A stretch of 10,709 bases of DNA from Cymbomonas tetramitiformis. Taxonomy: Eukaryota > Chlorophyta > Pyramimonadophyceae > Pyramimonadales > Pyramimonadaceae. The notes below the pieces were generated by a model that saw only the letters and a list, made by a program, of their open reading frames with translations, searched no databases and was not told the DNA's origin. This document shows, one piece after another, positions 1 to 5,288 of this stretch. The position numbers and the translations under genes were made by a program. Numbering within the stretch: position 1 is the first letter of the stretch; each line of letters opens with the position of its first letter. The stretch is from positions 1-10,709 of the forward strand of contig LGRX02014062.1 of the NCBI GenBank assembly GCA_001247695.2, read 5' to 3'.

Positions 1-7
1 AGCCGGA

Positions 8-65
8 ATTCACGGCCGTGAATTTCAGATTCGCGGCCGTGAATATCAGATTCACGGCCGTGAAT
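8..65. repeat. Three tandem 16-bp palindromes, 21-bp period
   Basis: ATTCACGGCCGTGAAT occurs at 8-23 and 50-65, with a one-base variant (ATTCGCGGCCGTGAAT) at 29-44. Starts are exactly 21 bp apart, separated by 5-bp spacers (TTCAG, ATCAG). Each unit is its own reverse complement, apart from the variant base. No coding function is apparent. A symmetric site repeated every two helical turns could bind a dimeric protein or simply be a simple-sequence family; the sequence does not decide. Confidence 0.85.
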
Positions 66-102
66 CGCGGGTGCAGGGCGTTCGGGAGGGGAGGGACCTG
101 TA

Positions 103-222
103 TGGTATTTTCTCGAAGTATTATCAGATGTGTTCCCAAAGTGACAAAAAACCGTTAGATTCGGAATCGAACGGTTTTTGGTCACTTTGGGAACACGTCG
201 CAAAATACTTCGAGAAAATGCC
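103..222. mobile_element. Fold-back MITE-like element, copy A
   Basis: A ~120-bp near-perfect palindrome. The left arm begins TGGTATTTTCTCGAAG and the right arm ends CTTCGAGAAAATGCCG. The centre is GATTC-G-GAATC and the inner arms contain GTGTTCCCAAAGTGAC. A TA precedes the left end, but the right end is followed by AA, so the TA duplication has decayed. It is the most diverged of the three copies in the window: the right outer arm reads CGTCGCAAAATA where the others have CATCTGATAATA. There is no coding capacity. The TA flank and inverted-repeat structure fit a Tc1/mariner-like MITE, but no transposase is present to prove the superfamily. Confidence 0.75.
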
Positions 223-365
223 GAACAAATTCACAGGTCGTCGGTCATAGCGCGTGTTCAGGTGTTGTCACCAAGCCCACATCAGCACTCACATAAACGT
301 ACGTAGCCCCTCCCGAACCCCATGCACCGTATGGTTTAGGCCTTTCCGAACGCAGTGCAGCCGCG

Positions 366-402
366 ATTCACGGCCGTGAATCAGAAATTCACGGCCGTGA
401 AT
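366..402. repeat. Two further 16-bp palindromes, 21-bp period
   Basis: ATTCACGGCCGTGAAT is at 366-381 and again at 387-402, with the same 21-bp start-to-start distance as the cluster at 8-65 and a CAGAA spacer. The two clusters flank a 300-bp stretch that contains fold-back copy A. The rest of that stretch (223-365) shows no gene or other structure. Confidence 0.85.
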
Positions 403-442
403 TTCGGGCTCAAGATAATACTCTATACTGAAAAGACTTGTA

Positions 443-563
443 CGGTATTTTCTCTAAGTATTATCAGATGTGTTCCCAAAGTGACCAAAAACCGTTAGAT
501 TCAGAATCGAACGGTTTTTGGTCACTTTGGGAACACATCTGATAATACTTAGAGAAAATACCA
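443..563. mobile_element. Fold-back MITE-like element, copy B (intact)
   Basis: A 121-bp palindrome running from CGGTATTTTCTCTAAG to CTTAGAGAAAATACCA, flanked by TA on both sides (441-442 and 564-565). The arms pair almost perfectly over ~58 bp around a GATTCAGAATC centre. It carries no ORF. The right-hand TA is immediately followed by copy C, so the two elements sit back to back and share one TA. This is the cleanest example of the family here and defines its ends. Confidence 0.85.
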
Positions 564-565
564 TA

Positions 566-608
566 CAGTATTTTCTCTAGGTATTATCAGATGTGTTCCC
601 AAAGTGAC
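566..608. mobile_element. Fold-back MITE-like element, copy C, left half
   Basis: This starts CAGTATTTTCTCTAGG right after the TA shared with copy B and runs to GTGAC, where the LTR retrotransposon interrupts it. Together with 4159-4236 it totals 121 bp, the same length as copy B, so nothing of the element was lost at the insertion. Confidence 0.85.
604..608. repeat. Target-site duplication GTGAC, left copy
   Basis: GTGAC lies immediately before the 5' LTR and again immediately after the 3' LTR at 4154-4158. Five bases is a usual staggered-cut size for LTR-retrotransposon integrases. Only one GTGAC exists at this place in intact copy B of the target element, so the second copy was made by the insertion. 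Confidence 0.88.
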
Positions 609-860
609 TGCTGAAATCTGTATAGGCAGCCCTGACTGGGAGTCCCGGTCAGGCCCCTATGACAGACTCCTAGGACCAACACTGGACTGCTGACTGATCT
701 ATAGGTTCGTGCTGTGACACACGCTGTGTCACAGGTAGGCTAGACTCCGAAACCGTCCGAGACCGTTCCGGGTATATCTAGCTTAGGGTTTATTTATCTT
801 AAGAGTTTATCCACACAGTTCGGGAGTTTCTGATATCTAGTGAACTAGGATATTCCAGTA
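609..860 (+). repeat. 5' LTR
   Basis: This 252-bp repeat starts TGCTGAAATC and ends ATATTCCAGTA. The termini form a weak inverted repeat (TGCTG / CAGTA) and end in TA rather than the usual CA. It contains two hairpins: a nearly perfect 11-bp stem at 631-653 and a perfect 10-bp stem with a CGC loop at 712-734 (CTGTGACACA / TGTGTCACAG). An A/T-rich stretch near 790-810 (GGGTTTATTTATC) could act as a core promoter, but no clear TATA box stands out. Confidence 0.88.
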
Positions 861-1013
861 GGTCGTGGCCCCATCCACGCTTTTATTCCACTTGCTGATT
901 TGGCCATGATTGGCTAAACGGCCGCTTGGAGAGGTGGTGCGCACATGCGCGTTTGGGTGCGACTAGGAATTATGGTATGAATTGTTTGCGGTAAGCAACT
1001 GTGAGTGGCGGCC
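861..1013 (+). other. Retroelement leader with possible primer-binding site
   Basis: This is the untranslated stretch between the 5' LTR and the Gag ATG. TGGCCCCATCCACGC at 866 begins with TGG, as a tRNA-primed binding site should, and lies five bases after the LTR, but the implied tRNA end is not one I recognise. A strong donor-like GTAAGC is at 991 and a matching acceptor-like CTTTTCAG ends at 1256, so the transcript may be spliced between the two. Confidence 0.4.
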
Positions 1014-3584
1014 ATGGGGACCGCGCCTCGTTACGGACTAGTCTTAGCAAAGTTCGGATCCAGTTTTGCACCGGCACTGGCCCTGCTGGTTACTGTTTTC
1101 TGGGCTGGTGTTCGCGACACCTTCGACTTCGACGACATCTTCGAGTGCCCCTCGCCGCTCCGCTCTCTCAGCTTCTCTCCGCTGCTGACCATTACCATTT
1201 TTCCGCTACCACACCCAACCGCACGACTGCGTACCACCTCCCCTCTGGCTTTTCAGAGTATGGGTATGTTGACCCGAGCGAAGAAGTCCCTGGACAGGGA
1301 CAGTGACATCGACGCCTCACTGAGGCTATTGGACGGAGTTCGGAACAGTCCGACGGTGCGTACGCCAACTGTTCCGAACCCCGCTCCGAATTCAAACGAA
1401 GATGCAGACGTGGCGACCAGGAAGTACTTGCAGGAGCAGAGCAAGCTGGTTGACGACGTCTACAAAACGCGGCTGCACCGCCAATGGGCCAAGGGTGTCC
1501 GAGAGGATGTCCTTGGGGACAAAAAGCACCATTTTCGCGGTACGGACGACGCTGGCCTCCTCTCCGAGCTGGTGGTGCAGCTGCGTACAGAGTTTCATTC
1601 GGCTGGGCTGGAGCTGGCATCCTTTGACCTCGACGACCCTCTGGCTCGTGTGGTGACCAAGGTCAACGGCTTGCTCTACGACGTTCTGGCTCTGGTTGTC
1701 GAGAAACACAGCAACGCCTACGTCTGGCTGACTGGCACCGACGCCTCATCTGACCGTGATGGACGGCGAGCTCTTGTGGACATCATCAAGGGCTGCGTAC
1801 CGGTGGCGCTACGTGAGTCGCACCAGGAGGAGCACGCCGCGTTACGTTATCCCGCAGACATTGACCCGCAGCCCATCTTGGCTCGGGAACAGCGTCTGGT
1901 GCGGGATAACAAAGCTACGGACTGGACGCCCACAGAGGAGACCAGGAAGCTCTCCCTGTACAACCGGCTGGACCCGGTGTTTTACACCGCGGTCAAGGTG
2001 CGGTATCCTCTCGCGGCCGACCTCGCGCATGTCTCCTTGGCATCTCTCCGCTCCCTTGTGGTAGAGATCTATCAGGCTTGGGCGCAGACGGGGACGGGGA
2101 GGGCGGTTTCGGGCAAGAGCGGCATCTCTGCGCAGCTCTCCAGCACGGAGTACGGCGCCCTCCTCAACAAGATCAACGAGCTTCAGGACTTGCTACGGCA
2201 GCAACGCGGGGCGGACGCACCGCCGGCGCAGCAGCAGCGGCAGCAGCCGCAGCGTCAGCAGCGGCAGCAGCAGCAGCAGCGCGGTACGCAGCGGGGATTC
2301 CGTGTCGGCACGCACCCGTTGCCTGCAGTCGGTTTCGACCGTGACGACCAAAAGGCGAAGCCCTTTTGCGGGAGGTGCAAGAAGGCGGGGAAAGGTGAGC
2401 AATACCACTTCTACCGCGACTGTCCGTTGGGCGGGCGTCAGCATCCCCCGCACTCGGCCGCGGCATTCTGCATTCCCATCGACGAGGAGGACGCGGAGGG
2501 GGTGCGTGCATTGGCCATGTGTGCCCTGTTCCAGCAGGCGGCGGATGATGGGGCCGAGGCCTTTGCCACTGCGGCATCCACGTACGGGCCGCCTGCGGTA
2601 CTCTGTGCGGGTGCGGTGGGCGGGATCGACGTGTCCGCCTACGGCTTCACGGTAGAGCCGCAGCAGCCTGCTGACGAGCCCGCAGGTGACGACATTCATC
2701 AGCGGCTGGACGATCTCGCCGCGGAGGTCCATGCCGCGGCAAACTGCAAGGTGCACTACACCCACGCATCCTTCCCACCACGGGCGGTTCTCGAGCCGCA
2801 TGCATCGGCTCTGGTGTGCGGCCCCGCGGCAGCGGGGAACATGCCGGAGGAGCAGGTTCCGGCAGGTGGTGCGGCGGCATCGGCATCCGCCGTGCCGGCC
2901 CCTGCTATACCTGTCTCGCAGGAGGAGGATGTGAAGCCCGTGACGCTTCAATCGGCGCGGGTGACTGCCACGACGGACGGTGAGTTCCCTGGGTTCGTTC
3001 AGACTGTCAACCACGCCGCCATCGCGCCGGTTGACCTCACCGGCTACGACACCGACGACTACGAGGACTTTGCCGACGGCAGCTTCCGGCTGAAGCCGCG
3101 GGGTTCGCCTCCGTCGGCCAATCATGTTTCCGGGCCGCCCGTGGACGAGCAGAGGGCCTACGGTTGTGGGAAGCCGCCCTGGGGCTTTCCTGCCACGGTT
3201 GGGCCGTGGGGCATTCCTTTCCTCCTTTCCCTCGTTCTTTGCATCTCGATCATGGGGGTGGCAGCTGTGCCCGATGCTCAGTCGGCTGCGGGATTGCCTT
3301 CGCCTGGTGGTGATCTCGATTGGGAGACTCCGTCAATTTTCTCCACGAATGAATTTGTTGAATCCGTGATCCCGGCTCAGGGTTTCTTTGTGGCTGACAA
3401 TGTGCCACCGCTTGAGCCGCCTGAGCCCCCTGACATCTTTCAGGATCTTGCTCAGGCAGATTTGAGCTTCGACATGGCCTTCTTCTACGGTGTGGCTCTT
3501 CATGAGAGAGGTCCTTTCGGGAACCCTCCCTTCGGGTCCGACTTGATTGAGACCACAGCTGGCTACTTTGGTGCTGTCGATTGA
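1014..3584 (+). CDS. Gag-like protein of the LTR retrotransposon
   Basis: This 856-residue ORF starts at ATG 1014; another in-frame ATG at 1260 would be the start if the leader is spliced. Residues ~18-33 are hydrophobic. About 100-400 is a mostly helical, charged region of the kind that forms capsid in Gag proteins. About 402-428 is a Gln/Arg-rich tract encoded by CAG-like repeats. At 452-470 lies a zinc knuckle, CGRC then nine residues, His, four residues, Cys. Residues 475-730 are Ala/Pro-rich and acidic, without recognisable protease or reverse transcriptase motifs. About 731-752 is a strongly hydrophobic segment (GIPFLLSLVLCISIMGVA), followed by a Pro-rich acidic tail. The likely role is packaging element RNA into particles; this is inferred from the knuckle and LTR context. 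The first 80 residues may not be in the mature product. The frame is fully open, in keeping with the near-identical LTRs. Confidence 0.8.
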   Translation: MGTAPRYGLVLAKFGSSFAPALALLVTVFWAGVRDTFDFDDIFECPSPLRSLSFSPLLTITIFPLPHPTARLRTTSPLAFQSMGMLTRAKKSLDRDSDIDASLRLLDGVRNSPTVRTPTVPNPAPNSNEDADVATRKYLQEQSKLVDDVYKTRLHRQWAKGVREDVLGDKKHHFRGTDDAGLLSELVVQLRTEFHSAGLELASFDLDDPLARVVTKVNGLLYDVLALVVEKHSNAYVWLTGTDASSDRDGRRALVDIIKGCVPVALRESHQEEHAALRYPADIDPQPILAREQRLVRDNKATDWTPTEETRKLSLYNRLDPVFYTAVKVRYPLAADLAHVSLASLRSLVVEIYQAWAQTGTGRAVSGKSGISAQLSSTEYGALLNKINELQDLLRQQRGADAPPAQQQRQQPQRQQRQQQQQRGTQRGFRVGTHPLPAVGFDRDDQKAKPFCGRCKKAGKGEQYHFYRDCPLGGRQHPPHSAAAFCIPIDEEDAEGVRALAMCALFQQAADDGAEAFATAASTYGPPAVLCAGAVGGIDVSAYGFTVEPQQPADEPAGDDIHQRLDDLAAEVHAAANCKVHYTHASFPPRAVLEPHASALVCGPAAAGNMPEEQVPAGGAAASASAVPAPAIPVSQEEDVKPVTLQSARVTATTDGEFPGFVQTVNHAAIAPVDLTGYDTDDYEDFADGSFRLKPRGSPPSANHVSGPPVDEQRAYGCGKPPWGFPATVGPWGIPFLLSLVLCISIMGVAAVPDAQSAAGLPSPGGDLDWETPSIFSTNEFVESVIPAQGFFVADNVPPLEPPEPPDIFQDLAQADLSFDMAFFYGVALHERGPFGNPPFGSDLIETTAGYFGAVD

Positions 3585-3902
3585 CTTCTTGTTCACTCTG
3601 GATGCACACCGACATGGTGGTGTGCGGAACTCCGGTGACTTCAACAACTTTTCTGGTTTATGTTTTGCTTTTGACATCTACAAGTTACATTCTGGCTTGC
3701 TAGCTCGGTGCCTTTCAGTTGTTTAGCGGGTGCACAATGCCCGTAGGTTTCTGCACCTGTGCTAGCTAGAGGGTTTCCAATTTGTGTTTCAGAATTGCAC
3801 AGTTGGATTAGCAGTTAGGTCTGTCAACCTGGCTCCTGCCCTGACTTATCTTACATTATCTGACTCTCCTAGACAGTCACCACCCACAGTGCTGGGGTGG
3901 TG
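3585..3902 (+). other. Retroelement 3' untranslated region with G-rich priming tract
   Basis: This is 318 bp between the Gag stop and the 3' LTR, without a gene. It ends in GGGGTGGTG (3894-3902) directly abutting the LTR, the position of the polypurine tract that primes plus-strand DNA. The tract is not pure purine. It can pair with CACCACCC at 3878-3885 to form an 8-bp stem with an 8-base loop. Confidence 0.6.
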
Positions 3903-4153
3903 TGCTGAAATCTGTATAGGCAGCCCTGACTGGGAGTCCCGGTCAGGCCCCTATGACAGACTCCTAGGCCAACACTGGACTGCTGACTGATCTATAGGTT
4001 CGTGCTGTGACACACGCTGTGTCACAGGTAGGCTAGACTCCGAAACCGTCCGAGACCGTTCCGGGTATATCTAGCTTAGGGTTTATTTATCTTAAGAGTT
4101 TATCCACACGGTTCGGGAGTTTCTGATATCTAGTGAACTAGGATATTCCAGTA
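3903..4153 (+). repeat. 3' LTR
   Basis: A 251-bp copy of 609-860. Differences are one missing A (CTAGGCC here, CTAGGACC in the 5' LTR) and one substitution (CACACGG here, CACACAG there). Both hairpins are conserved; the 10-bp stem is at 4005-4027. LTR copies are identical at insertion, so two changes in ~250 bp mark a young element. Confidence 0.88.
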
Positions 4154-4158
4154 GTGAC
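4154..4158. repeat. Target-site duplication GTGAC, right copy
   Basis: This follows directly after the 3' LTR and matches 604-608. It marks the right edge of the retrotransposon insertion. Confidence 0.88.
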
Positions 4159-4236
4159 AAAAAACCGTTAGATTCGGAATCGAACGGTTTTTGGTCACTT
4201 TGGGAACACATCTGATAATACTTAGAGAAAATACCG
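4159..4236. mobile_element. Fold-back MITE-like element, copy C, right half
   Basis: This continues from GTGAC with AAAAAACCGTTAGATTC, the GATTCGGAATC centre and the whole right arm, ending GAGAAAATACCG followed by TA (4237-4238). It matches the corresponding part of copy B and ends at the expected position, giving TA flanks on both sides of the interrupted element. Confidence 0.85.
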
Positions 4237-4300
4237 TACCCGTCTTGTAAATTTACCGTAACAACTTGAGGTAATTTATCATATTAAACGCAACAAAAAA

Positions 4301-4660
4301 ATGGCCGCAACCGTGGAGTGCACCCCTTGCAACTTTCGTAGAGCGAAAAAGGACGAAGAACATCTTATAGAAGCTGGGACATATTGGCTTGGGTTGGGCG
4401 ACGGCCCGTACCCGCCTCTACAAGATCCACACGCGTACCAATGTTTGACGCGCGTTTCGGAGCGATGCCAAGTGCATAAGGCACTTGTGAAAATGAAGGA
4501 ATACGGGGAAGAGGATCAAGTGGAAGAATTCGCATCGCCTTGGCGTATTTTATCGATGCTTGGACCCCGTCCCGAAAGGCAAAGCAAGTTGGAAAATTAT
4601 TGGGTGTGGTGCAACGCGAGATCGCAAGCATGCGACTCGTTTTCCGCGAGACGTATTTAG
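4301..4660 (+). CDS. Unrecognised ORF, possibly a broken gene
   Basis: An ATG after an A-rich leader (ACAAAAAAATGG) opens 119 codons. The N-terminal part carries Cys pairs (CTPC) and acidic and basic residues, and I recognise no family. The frame closes at 4660, but the +1-shifted frame is open from about 4480 to 4848. That frame reads like a plausible continuation, with basic stretches and two closely spaced Cys motifs (HVCSKC, RLCQNLC). The picture suggests either a frameshift around 4490-4560 or a short undetected intron, or that neither frame is real. It converges on the minus-strand PHD ORF across an A/T-rich gap (4850-4950). Confidence 0.3.
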   Translation: MAATVECTPCNFRRAKKDEEHLIEAGTYWLGLGDGPYPPLQDPHAYQCLTRVSERCQVHKALVKMKEYGEEDQVEEFASPWRILSMLGPRPERQSKLENYWVWCNARSQACDSFSARRI

Positions 4661-4954
4661 GCGTGAACACTGAGTACAAGGGAATTCGGAACTATAACGG
4701 GCTTGTTGAAAAATACAAGTCTTTTCACGTGTGTAGCAAGTGCGTGCGGCTATGCCAAAACCTATGTCGTGGTTTGGAGAAGCCATCTTTACGCTCTGGA
4801 CGCCAAGGACCTCAAGACTTTTTGACGGTCTCTTTCGAGTTGTTGTGAAAGAAGCACAATGCAATTTTATGAACACAAGCTAGCAATAGAACACTTTGTA
4901 ATATATGTATGTTAATACATGTTCATTCGCTATTAATTATATGTTTGCATGTGT

Positions 4955-5251
4955 CTACGGGTACAAGCAAACTGTGCACATGAACAAGCCATCTGGAACT
5001 CGTGTGAGAGGAGGAATCATACAATGCATGTGGTACCCCTTGTCACAACCATCGCACACTAGCATTTTGCTTGCATAAGTCGCCTTAATGCATATCTCGC
5101 ACTTCAAGGAGTGCGAGACGGTTTGGGAGCTCATGACCTCACGGTCCATTGCGTCCTCCTCAATAGCGTCACTTGCTTTTTTCCCCGCTAGCCTCTTCAA
5201 CCGTGCCGGTGATCTTGCCAAGGGGTTGTCGCCGAAGTGCAGAAGTAGGTT
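4955..5251 (-). CDS. PHD zinc-finger fragment
   Basis: The minus-strand frame is open from 5251 to a stop at 4955. There is no ATG at its upstream edge; the first in-frame ATG is at 5149, giving a ~64-residue protein. Most of the product is one PHD finger with the full Cys4-His-Cys3 ligand set: CEIC, eleven residues, CDGC, four residues, His, two residues, Cys, fourteen residues, CTVC. PHD fingers usually read histone H3 tails and occur in chromatin proteins and in some transposon proteins. The finger lies at the C-terminus, preceded by a basic stretch (RSPARLKRLAGKK). The 5' end meets the truncated start of the helicase on the other strand, so this is probably the tail of a larger protein cut by a rearrangement. 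Alternatives are a terminal exon or a genuine small protein. Confidence 0.55.
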   Translation of the reverse strand, partial: NLLLHFGDNPLARSPARLKRLAGKKASDAIEEDAMDREVMSSQTVSHSLKCEICIKATYASKMLVCDGCDKGYHMHCMIPPLTRVPDGLFMCTVCLYP

Positions 5252-5288
5252 TCATTGGTCGGCCAGCTTTGGGAATCCGACCGATCAG

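Larger units (their letters stand above)
609..4153 (+). mobile_element. Gag-only LTR retrotransposon (non-autonomous)
   Basis: A complete 3545-bp element with two near-identical LTRs, a 5-bp target-site duplication, a leader, one long ORF with a zinc knuckle and a G-rich tract before the 3' LTR. No reverse transcriptase, RNase H, integrase or protease coding region can be found between the LTRs on either strand. The only long plus-strand frame is the Gag-like ORF. It therefore resembles the TR-GAG type of non-autonomous elements (known best from plants), whose copies move with enzymes from a relative. The LTRs differ by one substitution and one single-base indel, so insertion was recent. Whether it belongs with Ty1/copia or Ty3/gypsy cannot be told without a pol region. 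Confidence 0.88.

Noticed and set aside
866..880. A specific tRNA primer-binding site
   Set aside because: It begins with TGG, but the implied tRNA 3' end is not one I recognise. Mentioned only as a possibility.
2193..3125. A 310-codon minus-strand frame opposite gag
   Set aside because: It is Arg/Leu/Val-rich, mirrors GC-rich gag codons and has no recognisable domain.
609..4153. A hidden pol gene in the retrotransposon
   Set aside because: No long second frame exists between the Gag stop and the 3' LTR, and no protease, reverse transcriptase or integrase motifs are seen within Gag.
5088..5288. Extension of the helicase frame back to an ATG at 5088
   Set aside because: It is antisense to a well-formed PHD finger and its residues do not match PIF1 helicases. 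I start the supported region at ~5289.
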